Origin: Branchiostoma floridae
Taxonomy: Eukaryota; Chordata; Leptocardii; Amphioxiformes; Branchiostomatidae
Length of the DNA: 64,000 nucleotides
Assembly (NCBI RefSeq): GCF_000003815.2
Contig: NC_049989.1
Span: 10,247,382 to 10,311,381 of the forward strand
Direction: 5' to 3'
In this document: in pieces, positions 12,868-25,701 of the stretch
Layout of the letters: the number at the start of each line of letters is the position of its first letter
How positions within the stretch are numbered: position 1 is the stretch's first letter
Notes under the pieces: generated by a model
What the model was told of the DNA's origin: nothing
Seen by the model: only the letters and a program-made list of their open reading frames with translations
Databases searched by the model: none
Translations under genes and position numbers: made by a program

Positions 12868-15302
12868 GATGACGGAGAATACAACATGCCACTACTAAAC
12901 CCCCCGCCTTTGTAGTGGTACAACCCCAAACTACCATCAGAGCATTTATGATAAAAAATGGGAGATTTCAGAGTACTAACACCTGTAATTCTAACACCAA
13001 GGTGTAAGGCGATTTGTACTTGTGCTTATTTGGTCATTTGTACAAGAATCATTGAGAAAAATACTGTAATTATTACTTGGAAAGGCTTTTTTTGCAGTCC
13101 ACACTAAAAAATCATGCTTTTCCCTGCATTCCATTAAAATATGCTTTATTGCAATTCCATCATTGCAATGCTCAGCACTTGTAGCTCCAAAGAAATTGTA
13201 AATTACTGGTTTTTTTTCTGTTGTATACGAGTAGAGTGAAAAGTCAATCTGATTTTCTGGTTCTCGAACTTAAAAAGAATAAGTCGGGATTTCAACAGGA
13301 AAATAGACAGAAAAGTATGTACTTTAGTTCATAGTGTTAGGGAGCGAATGCTGTTTTCCCCCTACCCCCATGTTTTCATCTAAATATACTTATGCTTATT
13401 ATAATTTCAGAAATATATCTGACAACCAAAAAAATGGTGTGGGTGTATATTGATAAGGAGCCCGTACAAAATATATCTGCATAAACTGAGATTTGTTATT
13501 GTGAAGACAGTGGCTTAAAGCACCTCTAAGAAGTAAATGTGCCTTCTTGTGAGAAAGTAAGATTGTATTGTCAAAACATATTCAGATGGTACTTACACTG
13601 GAGTGTTGATATACACATATATATCAGTAGGAGAGGTAAAAGGCAGTGGGAGGAGAGGGTTGGGCTCTGCCTTGTCCTATGCTGCTGTGCCCTATAGACA
13701 CAGTGGACAACTCAATCCAATTGTGCATGTGGCTAAATGTACATGTGGCCTTAGAAAGAACTACCTTTACCTTTACTTCCTCTGTGAATTGTGCTTATTG
13801 AACATATATACATGATTGTATAAAGACAATTTGCTCCTTTTGCAAACTGGTTGTGGTCTGTTGTGCCTTTTTTCTTAGTCAATATATAAGGCCATTTTGA
13901 TTTGAGTGTATGGATGACACATTCTCTGGGAAACCTCTAACTGATAGGAGTGTGCAAATGAAAACAAAGTTTGGCCAAAAAAATGCCTTCATTTTAATAC
14001 ATTTTGTATGAAACCTCTAAGTGGTCAGGAAGGTTGAACAACAGACTGAGTACACGGGGTATGGTAATTGAGAAATAGATAATTCTTCATTTTGTTCTTT
14101 CACATCATTTTCTTTTACCTTGGAATTGACCCTGGCATTCTTTGACATTAGCATAAATTTTCCAATATTATTCTTACAATCTACGATGGCTTATATTTGC
14201 TAATTTTGTAGATGCTTTGTACAGTTTACAGTAAGGTTGAAAACGTTCTATCTTTTTTTTAAGAAAATGGCCAAAAATAGATGCGCGCATGGTTGTCATC
14301 CATGTAATCATATCAACATGACCTAAGGCAACATTAAGTAGATATTATGGATGAAATCTCCAGCAGATTCCAAATCTAGTGCGAGAAAAGAACAAGACCG
14401 GAAGAATTCAATAGAGACCAAGAACGTTGTAAGAAGAAGTGACAAAACATGTACTGTAAATACATTTCAGTTTGCGGGGATTGAATTTGGCGGTAGCGGG
14501 GGAAAAAGGACTTTTCGTGGTGTAGTCTCTTACTGCCATGGAAAAATGTTCGCGGTGGTTTCTAAGTTTGCGGTGAAGTGGCCACCGCAAAAATTGCAAA
14601 CATTACACCACCACGAAAGTTTCTGCATTTACAGTATCACAGTCAAAAAGTATTGTAATACCTGTCCACAGAGACCACACTTAACCACAAATATCAGTCT
14701 CCTGTCTTCTTGGATAGTTTTGATGATAGTTTCAGAGGTCTTTGTGGCATGTTGAATATCAAAGGCACTGTTGGTCCAGTGCTTCTAACTAACTTTTAAT
14801 GCCTACCTGGGTGTTAAAGTTTCGAGAATACCTTATTGCAGTACAGTCGTGTTTGTCTCTATAAAGCATTACAGTCAAAGTTGCTCCATGAAATTTTGAT
14901 CCCAAAACTTCTACTCTAGTGGTTAACCGTTTAGTAGTCCCTTGCCTTGGTCTGATACAACATTTTGGCTGTGACATTTGATTCAGTGTGAAGATTTACA
15001 GCTTTTATGGTCAAACGCCCAATAAGCAAACAGTTATTGGTGTTTTTTTTACTGTTTTGTTTTCTGTTGCAAGTTGATTTGTTGTTTAGGCAACAGAAAT
15101 GTCCGCAAGATCTACTAAATGAAACCAAAAAAAAATATGGCATTCATAACTGCAATTAGCCTTTAGGCCGCTAGAGGTCCTCGCACTGCCATCACCCCCG
15201 GACCACATACAATGGGATCTCGGTCTATAATGCTGTAGTACCTGTAAAAGCCCCTAGCTGGCCGAAAACCGCCAGGTATCTATAGGGTACCTCAATACAC
15301 TA
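12868..15302. other. ALDH 3' UTR and intergenic DNA
   Basis: The stop at 12865-12867 is followed by AT-rich untranslated sequence. An ATTAAA near 13136 is a possible polyadenylation signal, but no clear AATAAA cluster is seen. No protein-coding exon is supported up to 15.3 kb; a CTGTAAATG MITE lies at 14454-14634. Confidence 0.45.
14454..14634. mobile_element. MITE with CTGTAAATG ends, copy 3
   Basis: TA-flanked element with GCGGTAGCGGGG and CCACCGCAA interior words, the same family as 5979-6186. Confidence 0.75.
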
Positions 15303-15429
15303 CTGCAAATGCAGTGAATTTCGCGGTAGGGGGAAACGGACTTTTCGCGGTGGCTTTAAAAGCTCGCGGTGAATCGGCAACGCGAAAACCGCGAACATAA
15401 AACCACCGCGAACATTTCTGCATTTACAG
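15303..15429. mobile_element. MITE with CTGCAAATGCAG ends, copy 4
   Basis: A short 127-bp TA-flanked copy of the CTGTAAATGCAG family with TTTCGCGGTAGG and CCACCGCGAAC words. A different hairpin MITE starts 22 bp further on. Confidence 0.75.
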
Positions 15430-15451
15430 TATATCCGGCTACCTAAATTCA

Positions 15452-15570
15452 TAGCCTGGTATCCAGCCGTAATATAGCTCCCGAGTCTCTTCTGTCCTCT
15501 TCGCGTAAATGCGAAGAGGAGAGAAGAGACTCGGGAGCTATACTGAGTACTACGGCTGGATACCAGGCTA
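15452..15570. mobile_element. Palindromic MITE, TAGCCTGG family, copy a
   Basis: A 119-bp near-complete hairpin from TAGCCTGGTATCCAGCC to its inverse. It is flanked by CTAAATTCA and CCAAATTCA (8 of 9 identical), a 9-bp target duplication. The interior is almost the same as copy d at 25585-25701. Confidence 0.9.
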
Positions 15571-15930
15571 CCAAATTCATACCAAAATGCAACAACAGAA
15601 TCTTGAGTCACGGGTGTGCACACAACCAAAAAACAGTACCCCCACCGTAGGTGAAGTTCCTTCTTGGAGGTAGTGTACACGCCCGACAATTCCGAAACTT
15701 TTGGACCCAATTCCGTCCGTAATAAACGGTGATTGTTCGTCTCAAATATATTGTTCTTTTCTCAGGTGGGATCAATGGAAAACAAAACAGGACAAAGAAT
15801 TTGACCCGACGTGGGTAAAAGAAAGCTTGGAAAATTCGCTCAGGATGATCCTGTCAAAAGTGCGAATTTTTCTACTGTTGACAGGATCATCTTGGCTACC
15901 AGCTTGATCTGTTGCAAGTGGACACAATGA

Positions 15931-16248
15931 ACAACACCTAAGTCTGGATATGGAAATAAGACTTCAAACAGGGTGACATTGATAAATGGGGACGAACGAA
16001 TCAAAAGAAGAAGAAAAGATTACCAAGTCAGGAAGAAAAACTTTCAGGACATTGATCGATCGTTTTTATCCACCGACGTATTGAATAATACATTTTCCCG
16101 TATTGAAGTAAAACTCAAAGAAGCCTGTACCGTATCTGATGATGTCAACAGTGAGTTCGATTCTGAAATTTGCAAGTCTTGGGAAAAGCTAAGAGAGAAT
16201 TCTTTAGCCATCGATTTTGGTTTGCCAAACAATTTGAATCTCTCTTGA
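15931..16248 (+). CDS. Orphan open frame, unrecognised
   Basis: An open frame runs to a TGA at 16246-16248. It encodes a charged, helix-like peptide (RIKRRRKD near the start, WEKLREN later) with ordinary amino-acid usage. No start context, splice site or family is recognised. A second open stretch, about 15701-15907, lies just upstream in a different frame, separated by a 50-bp hairpin. Its end sits exactly where MITE copy b inserted. It could be a terminal exon, a transposase remnant or chance. Confidence 0.15.
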   Translation, partial: TTPKSGYGNKTSNRVTLINGDERIKRRRKDYQVRKKNFQDIDRSFLSTDVLNNTFSRIEVKLKEACTVSDDVNSEFDSEICKSWEKLRENSLAIDFGLPNNLNLS

Positions 16249-16255
16249 ATACACT

Positions 16256-16390
16256 TAGCCTGGGTACCATCTGATTTCTACCGGGGCTCCTTATACTCGC
16301 TACCCTAAAAAAATATTAAAGAAAGTATTTTTAGGGTAGCGAGAGTGTAAGGCCAGGAGCCCCGGTAGAAATCGGATGGTACCCAGGCTA
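16256..16390. mobile_element. Palindromic MITE, TAGCCTGG family, copy b
   Basis: A 135-bp hairpin from TAGCCTGGGTACCATC to its inverse, flanked by an exact 9-bp duplication GAATACACT (16247-16255 and 16391-16399). The arms differ in sequence from copies a and d apart from the terminal motif. Confidence 0.92.
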
Positions 16391-16399
16391 GAATACACT

Positions 16400-18308
16400 G
16401 ACTGTAATTTGTGTAAAAGTATTGTAGAGCAAAGCAGAGACTTGCATCAGAACAGAGACGCTCAAAACGTAAAAACAAACAATAAGTACATTGTGTAGAA
16501 TGGTACTACTACTAGTACTACTCATGGTCCAGCGAGACCGACGATTGCCTTTACTTTACTTTATTATTGTATAATGTAGTGGGTACTGGTATCCGGGGGA
16601 TCATTTCAAGGTTGTATTTTTTTGTCTTTTTGTGCCCAAACGATAGTTTCTCTCTAACGACAGGAAGGAAGCATCAGCCGTCACAGACCGACCTCTCCTG
16701 ACTTGTTGGTTTCCGCCTTCCCAATGGGAAGGGCAAAGAGCATGCTGTACGTGCCTTCAAAGTGTATGCAAACGAACACTCAGTACAAAAACACACTGTA
16801 AGGGGCCTGCATGAAAAAAGCGTACGCAAGCTTGAAGTTTCCCGTAAGCCCACTTTGACTTGGATATGATGGATGACACCCGCATGCTCAGGCGCATCAG
16901 TTTTCGGCTGTTTCAAAAACCAACAAAAAAGTTTGCGACAATACTGATTAGCTGTACAAAGAAGTTATAGAATGAGCAGATATATCACGAAATTGAAATG
17001 TCCCTTTTCTATCGTATTCTTAGGGGTCCGGGGGCATCCAAGTCCAAATTCAAAGATATGTCTTGTTTGGTCGTTCAGTGTAAACCAGCTGCTGCCGTGC
17101 CGCGTGTGCCTGCGAAGTTGGCGGGTAATACGCCGAAGGGCGGTTATACCGGCTATATAGATACAGATACAGACAGTATGGCGTTATGACACTGCCTTGT
17201 CCTCGTCAAGGTCGAAACATTCAAGGCACGGTGCACCATGGGAAGGTTGTTTGGATGACCCCTCTTAGGGAGGAGGAGGAGTGGAGAAAAACAGACACCA
17301 TCTTGATGACCTTGTATGACCTTACCCTGGCAAACGCTCGGGTTTCCGACGTTTACCGAAGGCATACGGAAATCGTGTAGGTCGGTTCAGGGTGGGTTTG
17401 CCATCTTGTCGGCCATCAATCTTGTTGGAAATGACCTGGCACAGGAGGGGTTTATTGGGCAGGGGCAAAGGTCAACATTCCTGGGATCCTGTAGATCATC
17501 AACACAGCCTGCCAGTCATTTGTCAGTGAGTTAGCGTTTGCCTGCAAATTACTAGTATGTAACTGCAAGGCTAAGAGATTTCAATGGCCTTCACTCTTGC
17601 TTCAGACTATTTTTTCAGATGCCATGAAAAATACATGTATATATATTTGCACCATACCATTTCTCTCTCTGAAAACCCCTCCTTTTCTGTCTCCGTTATA
17701 CATTAAAATGCACACACACGCGCGCTATGAATACACGATCATACACACAGGCACACGCACATTTAAACGCGCGCGCGCGCGTGCACACACACACAAATGC
17801 ACATAAAGCACACACACACAAACACAGCATCAAACATTCAAACGGCGACACACACACACGTACAGAAACATATAAACACACATAGACACACACAAAACAA
17901 ACAAAACACACATCCTATAAGTTTACATCTTTAAGTATGATTTTCCGTTACATTTTTTTTACAAAACGCACGATATAATTGCCAGAACGTTTACAATGCA
18001 TAACCTACAAATAAAGTTTAAGACGCTTCAGCTATAAACACTTAAGCTTGTAACAACGACAGCCTTTTTAGATCAAAGACATTAAAAAGGCAAGCTAGCT
18101 CTTAGATCTATAGAACGAGTCGTTTTATAGTTGTTATTGGCACAGTCACACATGCCAAGTCATGTACACTGAGTTTCCTTTTTAACGAGGTTTGCCGTCC
18201 CTGGCAGTGTTTGGCTTCGCTGTTTGACGATGTTTTAGCGCTTTTCTGAGAAAAGGCTAAAGAAATATGTGTTTCTGGGCACCGAAGTTAGAAACTAGGG
18301 GGCTCAAA
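16400..18308. other. Intergenic DNA with repeats
   Basis: No supported gene. It holds an interspersed 3'-end repeat at about 17090-17175 (GCCGAAGGGCGGTTATACCG followed by GATACA units), which recurs at about 21003-21092. It also holds a long CA-rich microsatellite at about 17708-17905 before the assembly gap. Confidence 0.5.
17708..17905. repeat. CA-rich compound microsatellite
   Basis: An ACAC-rich stretch with GCGCGC, AAACACA and AGACACAC interruptions. It precedes the 100-base gap, which is itself bordered by another CA run. Confidence 0.85.
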
Positions 18309-18408
18309 NNNNNNNNNNNNNNNNNNNNNNNNNNNNNNNNNNNNNNNNNNNNNNNNNNNNNNNNNNNNNNNNNNNNNNNNNNNNNNNNNNNNNNNNNNNN
18401 NNNNNNNN
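18309..18408. other. Assembly gap, 100 N
   Basis: Exactly 100 Ns, the conventional placeholder length, followed at once by an (AC)n run. The true gap size is unknown; the microsatellite probably broke the assembly. Confidence 0.98.
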
Positions 18409-18421
18409 AAACACACACACA

Positions 18422-18457
<36 letters not shown>

Positions 18458-18485
18458 AATAGATACAGACATAAACGCACACAAA
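18409..18485. repeat. (AC)n microsatellite at gap edge
   Basis: A near-pure AC run directly after the gap. It is followed by AACGCT..AACATAACCTTCT..CGAAGGT, the 3' part of an interspersed repeat also seen at about 25140-25185 and 61208-61250. Confidence 0.85.
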
Positions 18486-21400
18486 CGCTACCGGAAACAT
18501 AACCTTCTAACGAAGGTGATAATAAAGCACTGATAAATAAATCATAGGTTTATTTTGGTGATGATTATGATAACAGTTTACCCTTATTTCTTATGTAGTA
18601 TGATCGATGGTAATGATGTATAACATGTATAAGATATTACCGATATTGTCCACCCAAATCGTATCTCAAGTCTTCCGTTTCAGCAGGCACGAGAGTAGCT
18701 CATAAAACTTACACGTAGAATCCTGATAGTGACAACAGATAGCATCGACAAATCATGTATCAACAATAAAAGTGTCTGCCTCTTCAGACAAAGCCTACGG
18801 TACAGTCTTTTGTAGGGGGTTCAGGTCAAAAATTGTCTTCTGTTCTTGAATTTTAATTACATAATTCATATATCATATGATAGGGCCAGTTGTTTATTCA
18901 TGAACGCTCAAATCGTTCTGCAAGTCGCTTTTTATTATGGTCATGAGGGAAAAGGCAAGGGTCAGACAAAGTATATACAGTTTTTTTACACACAATTTTA
19001 CATAAGAATTACATAATACAAATGTATTGAGAACTACTACATGATTCAAGTCCGTTCATTTCGATCGTTTCCGTACTGTGGTTGAGGAGTTACAAGAATT
19101 TCATTTCTTGGAAGATAGGGATTTGCTAGGGTCCTTTATGTTGCCTTTGAAATTGGCATTCCGTGCGAATTCTGCACAGCAAATCAATCTGTTTCACAGC
19201 CATTTCAGTGGGAACGCGTTATTGTCATTTTGTATAGCCTCTTTTATCTTACGTAACGCGTCACAGTGACGGTAACCGTAGAGTTGACTTTCTTCCGCCC
19301 ACCTCGCCCTAGCCCTAGCTCAGGGTTGAATCCAGTTGACAGAATTCCTGGTCCACACGGAACACTTGAAAATGGAAGACCCCTTTGCCCTAGCGTTGGC
19401 TACTGAAGGATATACATGCAGGACTTCTTGGAGGAATATGTGAGCGGTGTCTTGGCAGGAGAGCCGGTCTGAAGACGACTTGGAGGCGGCGTAAACTCGC
19501 TGAGGTCAGTCGCTTCGTTTTGTTTCTGTCTCACGATTATGCGGAGCAAGAGAAGGGGCTACGTGTGTTTGGGGAACAGGCGGGCATTGAGGTCAAACGA
19601 GTTCTGGGAAACATCGGCATCTAAAGCATGTGATAAGTTCGTAACACGGGTCTTCTCGGTTTTGGTTGATAAATCTTTGCAAGATCGACCTCTATCCCCT
19701 TGGTATGGTTGTTGGAACACACGTACAGGAGCAGTTTGACTTTTTTAAACAGCGCTCTTTTGTGAATAGTGGGAGGGAGCTTGGCGTCTTGCCATGGATA
19801 CTAGCTGTCGACTGGCGTTTTGTGCATCGTAATCGGTTGAAGTTAAACATTCTGACGGCGCTTCTCAAGTAAATCTTATCTTTTGTCTACGTTTTGAAAA
19901 CGCTGAACTTAGAACTCACGCCTTGTTATACGACAACAAAAGGATACACACAGAAAACATGACAACATTCAAGGCTAACAAACTCTGGGTAGTTACCTCG
20001 TACCAATTGCAACTTATGCAAGCCCGCTGTGTTTCGTAAAATGTCTTCTATCTGAACATAAAAAATATGTTACGAGTTGTTATCATGTTTTGTTTGGATT
20101 TTTTCCAAACGGAAGGTGTGAGATTTCAGTGCGTCTTGAAGCCGATTCGTCGCGGGTGTGTTCTGTCCGACACGCCTTATTTTCCTTCCACCGTTGGGGC
20201 TGTTTTGAGGACAGAGGGGGGCCTTGAGTCCCCCAACCACGGCGATTCTAATTAAGTGCCCTAGGGAGGCCTTCCCTCCGACAGGGGACATATCACAGCA
20301 CGTGTATGTTTTGATGGAAAACAGACCCGGCCACGTGAATCTCCCCCTAGTACTACACCATTTATGTAGTTCAACAGTTCGAGCCAGATGTTGTTTTTCA
20401 TGAATTGTCGTTGGAGAGACTGGTCTTCATTTTCTGTCGGATTATACGGAGAAAAAGATTTGGGTTGTGATAGCCTCCAAACAAGACGCGTCGATGGTTG
20501 AGAAATGGGCTAGAAGCTAAGCTGAAGGGAGGAAGCTTGGATGGCGACCAAGTTCAGGACGTCTACTTGAACCCTGGAAGTGGAAGCGATGTTGGTTATA
20601 CTGTCTGAGACTGTGTAGTCTGGTCAACTGAGGGCATGCGCAAATAGGCACGTATTATACTACAGCCGCCGGTATGTACAATTTCTTGTCTTTCGATAAT
20701 AATTTCACCAGGTTGTTAGAATATAGGATGTATAGGAATTCTTGTACACAACCAGGATGTGACACCATCCTCAGACCTTCTGACTGGGGTTCTGCCTATT
20801 TCTGTCTCTCTCTCTCTCCCTCTCTCTCTATCTCTCTATGTCGAAACAGTCATGCCTTTATGTAACATAGTTACCAACCTAGGATTGATGTGTTGAAAAT
20901 TCATACTTTCCCAGAACTATTGTAGAGTGGAATTTGTTGTCACCAAGCATAGTTTCAAAGAACGCTTGCAGATAGATGTGCAAAAGTTAGGTGTGACAGG
21001 TCGTTCAGTGTAATATAGCCAGCTGCTGGTGTGTTACGCCGAAGGGCGGTTATACCGGAGATATAAAAAATTAGATACAGATACAGAAGTACAATACCCG
21101 GCACAAGCACTGTTGTTCTCCTCCTAGAACGAAAATTACATAATTTATGTTCACACACGGTCGATCAACCTTGCTTAGGAATTGTGAAATCAGTGCTTAA
21201 ATCAACTGTCATGATCAATTAGAATAACTAGGCATCTTACAGCATGGTAGCTTCGTTACACATAATGTGTTACCAGGCATGTACATGTGCAGGAGTTGTT
21301 GCCTTGTAGTTACACAATAGGATTCGTCACAGTTTCTGTTGGATGCTTAGTTACGGTGCATCAGCATAATTTCCGTACGTTGCATGCGATTTCTTTTCCT

Positions 21401-21752
21401 ACAGTTACATGAAAGGTCATGAAAACTATGCAGGGGGGGGGGGGTGTGACAAGATATTATCCTTTAGGCCACACCGACTTAATTTTATGTATGACATCCC
21501 CTGGAGACCCCAAAATTAATGCGCGAGGGTGAAAAAATAAGAGAAAAAATCAGCAAAAAAAATACTCCTTACCACAAAACTAAACACGGAGGAGTCACAT
21601 AACCCAGCCCAACCCCGTCAAACCCCCCCCCCCCCCCGGCCTGCGTTAGAGAACTAGGCGGGCGATCTACACTCCCATCACCGCAGTGACAGTGGCGAGC
21701 TCTCGGTGGTATATTTACCATGTACCAGGCTATCATGAATGATGAACAATAC
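18486..21752. other. Intergenic DNA, no gene recognised
   Basis: No exon chain or conserved protein motif is seen on either strand. Features are a CTCTCT-rich patch near 20806-20838, the GCGGTTATACCG/GATACA repeat end at about 21003-21092, G and C homopolymers at about 21433 and 21627, and a single arm of the GGCCACACCGA MITE near 21477. Confidence 0.5.
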
Positions 21753-21865
21753 TAGCCTGGATACCAGACAGACCCCAGCCCGATCTCAAAATTGACAAAA
21801 AAAAATACTTATCGTGCAGGGTAGATATTTTTTTGAGATCGGGCTGGGGTCTGATATCCAGGCTA
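21753..21865. mobile_element. Palindromic MITE, TAGCCTGG family, copy c1
   Basis: A hairpin from TAGCCTGGATACCAGAC to its inverse, with GATCGGGCTGGGG arms. It is flanked by GAACAATAC on the left and GAAAAATAC on the right (8 of 9 identical). It is followed directly by a second element of the same family sharing the duplication. Confidence 0.9.
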
Positions 21866-21874
21866 GAAAAATAC

Positions 21875-21974
21875 TGGCCTGGTTACCAGTCCCCAGCCCA
21901 TGGCTCAATTTCAAAAATATCTGTTGTCCCAACGCGATAGATATTTTTGAGGTTGAGGTTTGGTATCGAGGCTA
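21875..21974. mobile_element. Palindromic MITE, TAGCCTGG family, copy c2
   Basis: A 100-bp decayed hairpin, TGGCCTGGTTACCAG to GGTATCGAGGCTA. It is bounded by GAAAAATAC and GAACAATAC, so three copies of one 9-bp target word flank the two tandem elements. Confidence 0.85.
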
Positions 21975-22581
21975 GAACAATACATGAGGAATGAATTTCA
22001 TGTTGGGTATTTCCCGGCACGATTCGCCCCATGTGTTATCTCTCAGACGAATCTGTCCCGCAGCGTAAATCTTCCAGACGGACCGGGGAAAATTGGTTAT
22101 GGTGCCGCCTAGAGCACGCTGGAGTAACCGGCCAAGGTCAAGGTTTTCATTCTCTTTCGGGGGCCCTTTTCTCTCGTCCCATACGCTCCAAGCAGATGTA
22201 TTTACGGATGTATGGCCCTGGCTTGTGCTAGTCTCTACCATACTGACTACGCTGGCTAATTATTATATAGGGAAAATAACTTGCCAGGGGGGGTTTGCTA
22301 CCAGAGGAGTTATCCGGCCACGAGAATCGTAGCGTGGCCCTGCCAATTTCCCGATCTTTTGCCGAATGCCACGATCCCCGCTTCCCCGTAGGAAGGCTTG
22401 GTGGAGGCTAGGCTATAGCCTAGTATAGACGTGTTCTACTACATTACAAATGGGTGTTGTTTTGTTTGATACGCCTCTATGCTGATGGTTAGTTTCCTTT
22501 TCACTTCTCCGAAGTTCTCATATAACTGGGCAAACTAAAAAGTCATAATTAAATAAGCTAGGCGAACTGGGAATAGAAGTA

Positions 22582-22804
22582 CTCTCCAAGCAGAGGTTCG
22601 GCTCCGGCTCTTCCACGCGTTTTTAGGTGTTTTTCTCGGGCTTTCTATTTTGTGCTATTTTTGTTTCCTGGTTTTGTTACAATTAAAAGCCAATGTCATC
22701 CAGTCGGGCTAGAAGACATAGAAAAAACAGTACAAAATAGAAGGCCCGATAAAAACGTCTAAAATACGCAAAAAACAGCCGGAGCCGAACATCTGCTTGG
22801 AGAG
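22582..22804. mobile_element. MITE with CTCTCCAAGCAG ends, TA target
   Basis: A 223-bp element with arms of about 60-80 bp that begin CTCTCCAAGCAGAGGTTCGG and end in the inverse. It is flanked by TA on each side, consistent with a Tc1/mariner-type nonautonomous element. Confidence 0.85.
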
Positions 22805-22849
22805 TAGAATAGAAGTTAGAAAATTGGAATCGTGTGAAGGCACTGCATG

Positions 22850-25584
22850 TGGATCTGGAAAATATATTTGTAAACTGTATATACTTTTTTTCCGAAAATA
22901 ATTTCATCAGGTTGGTAGTATATAGGAGAATTCTTGTACACAACTATGATACTTACCGAAACGTAAACAAAGTAAGAGCATCCTGGTTGCAATACAAGAA
23001 TTCGCCTATATATAGCTATATCCTGTATATACTTTCCTTGACCCTTACCTTTCCTCACGACCTCGAAAAGCGACCTGCAGGCCAATTTGAGTTTTCATGA
23101 TTAAACAAAGGTTCAAACAAACAAAAAATTCAAATGTACGTGCATTTCCGGACAGGGCATCTACTTGAGCATCAAAGTTCCATATCCTCCGGCTATCGGC
23201 CGTTCTATTTCCAGGTTTTTAGGTCAGTTAGTGCTGACCTGTACATGGGTTAGACCACAGGACACCGTGTCGGAAAATCAAATTGGATCTAAAACGGCTG
23301 ACTGGCGACCGACCTACATTAGAATGATGTACAGTGGTCCTTCATTTACAACCGGCCGTAACCGAAATGACCAGATATTTATAAGGTAGCAAATTGAAGT
23401 TGGAGGTGGTCCCTGCTGTCCACGTTGATTGCTGACCCATGTAAACACGCGGGTAGAAGGGAGGGAACATGCAGAATTACAGACAGATTTTCAACGGGTA
23501 ATTGAGAAGAAAGGATCTATTTTGAATAGATCATCAGTGGTCTGTGCTAGGACATTCAAGACCGACGTGACTTTTTTTTATATAGTGTGTGTTAATTTAT
23601 AATATGTTTTATTATGTGACCCGTAGGGAAAACATATTATGTTTGCTTGTGTGTTATTCTTTCTTTTCGTTTTCTTCTTTTTTCTAAATCTCCTACTTCG
23701 GTCACGAGGGTTCAACGGAAGCAACCAATTGAATCATGCAATCATTTTCTATATTCGTGTATTGTTGATGCGGTTCTAACTTTCCTTCAAATGGCTTTTA
23801 TTTCATCTTTATCGCAAAATTAAACAAGAGGAAGCTGATTTCGTCAAGTACAATTGGCAGTTCCGCATGACTCTGCATGGCGCCATTTTAAATAGGTCGT
23901 CAAAATTGAGACAGAAACGACACCTTTTTTTGGTTTTGAGCTATCTTCTAGATCGTACCCTCGACTTCAACACACTAGTTTGTCGTACTTCTCAAAAGTA
24001 TAATTTTATCAGCGTCGATGTCAGTCACCTTGTGGTCCTAACTATAGAAATCCCCATAGGCTGTGCTACCTTAAACAAGGCGGAGCGTGTAAGTGCCTGA
24101 ATATATGAATACATGTGCCCCCCCCCCTCGCCATGTATAATTTTCATTCTCATGTATAATTTACTAAGCGTAACAGTTTCCCAGACTGTCGTAGCAAGCA
24201 AAGGTATGTTCACAGTTTCACTTCCTTTCATTGTTTTTCTTAGCTTTTGCTTGATAACAACATGTGGGGGATTCATGAACTCGATCGCTACAATGTTCGC
24301 CCTGCGTTCGGACTTCAACGTATGGTAAATTTGACAAAACAAACTGGATTCAAGCATAACTATTTCTTCTCTGAGGAATAAGGTTTATCATAATTAATAC
24401 CCGTTTCTAGAGTGGAATGCCAGCATATTTAACAGAAGAGACTTGAAATAAACCCTCATTGAAAAGGCACAGCAAAACAAAAAAGAACACTATAGATGGC
24501 ATATTTTTGTTGCTTCTTTAAAGAAAAGCTGATGAGAATTAAACTAGATAGCTTTGACTCTTATTTTTGCGCCAAATTCGTCTAAACGTCCCAGCTTTAA
24601 TTTGCACAACTATCTTTGATAATCGAAAACATCCCTATACCATACAGCCTGTTTTCTTTCTGGTCTTGACATCTTTGAGAATTCCTGAGTTCAATAGCGA
24701 TTTCATGCCTGGCACAGCAAGAGCTTAAACCGCGGTTACTTGACTAGATACAAAACAGCACGACTCGAAGCGTGTGGAATCTGGGTTTTATACAAGAAAA
24801 GCAGACACAACACGAAGTAAGCTAACAGTGTTATTATAGTGCGTTGTTGTCACATCGTATGAACATTCGTGGCGAAACCTAAAACCATTACATAAACATT
24901 CCTTCATTTTACTATGTAAGACCAAGGACGTTGCTACTACTGAAGAAAAGTAATTTATGAATGCTCCCGATCGTTTTATTAATCCTTTATGAAAACAACA
25001 AGGAAAGCCGCTAGGGAGCCCAAAATCTAATCATTTTCAGCGTTCATCACATCCCACCAACACAACAAGTACGAAACCAATTCATCCAGCCGTTCTTGAG
25101 TTATCTTGATCACAGACAGGCAGACAGACACACGCACACTCACACACACAAACGCTAGTGAAAATATAACTTCCATATAATAAGCACATATCAAGTTTGT
25201 CCCGTTTGTGCGACAGCTGTTTTGTTTAGGAAACAAAAATGGATGAAGTTTGGAGTAGAAATTGACGCATTATTCAACAGTCTATGCGGGATGACATTTC
25301 CATACTGGGCCACAGCAAGTTAACTTCGTGGATGACGTCAGCGCGCGCATAACTTTCGCTTGGTTTAAAAAAAATAAAAGATCGAGAAATTTCTCTCTGC
25401 TCCGGAGTTGGTAAACATAACACAAGAAAATGCGAACATTGGAATAAAAGTCATGTGGTAGCCTTGGGTTTTCTTGTAAAAGTTACCCTAGACTAGTATG
25501 GTAACCATGAGTATAGTTGATTCCAAGAACTTCTTTGGTGATCGAGCACTATTACTTGGCTTAGACTAACTTGGCTTAGGCTTC
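22850..25584. other. Intergenic DNA with dispersed repeat fragments
   Basis: No supported gene. It contains a TATAGGAGAATTCTTGTACA-type repeat (about 22895-23000, related to about 30735-31035). It also holds a LINE-like 3' end with GCGACCTGCAGGCC and a poly-AAAC tail (about 23060-23130). The CGCTAGGGAGCC repeat lies at about 24995-25185. Confidence 0.45.
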
Positions 25585-25701
25585 TAGCCTGGTATCCAGC
25601 CGTAATATAGCTCCCGAGTCTCTTCTCTACTCTTCGTAATTGCGAAGAGGAGAGAATTGAGAAGAGACTCGGGAGCTATATTACGGCTGGATTCCAGGCT
25701 A
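25585..25701. mobile_element. Palindromic MITE, TAGCCTGG family, copy d
   Basis: A 117-bp hairpin almost identical to copy a (TAGCTCCCGAGTCTCTTCT arms). It is flanked by an exact 9-bp duplication TTAGGCTTC (25576-25584, 25702-25710). This is the best-preserved member in the window. Confidence 0.95.

Noticed and set aside
17696-18500. Cys/Val-rich or Thr/His-rich open frames around the gap
   Set aside because: They are dinucleotide-repeat translations, and several run through the run of Ns.
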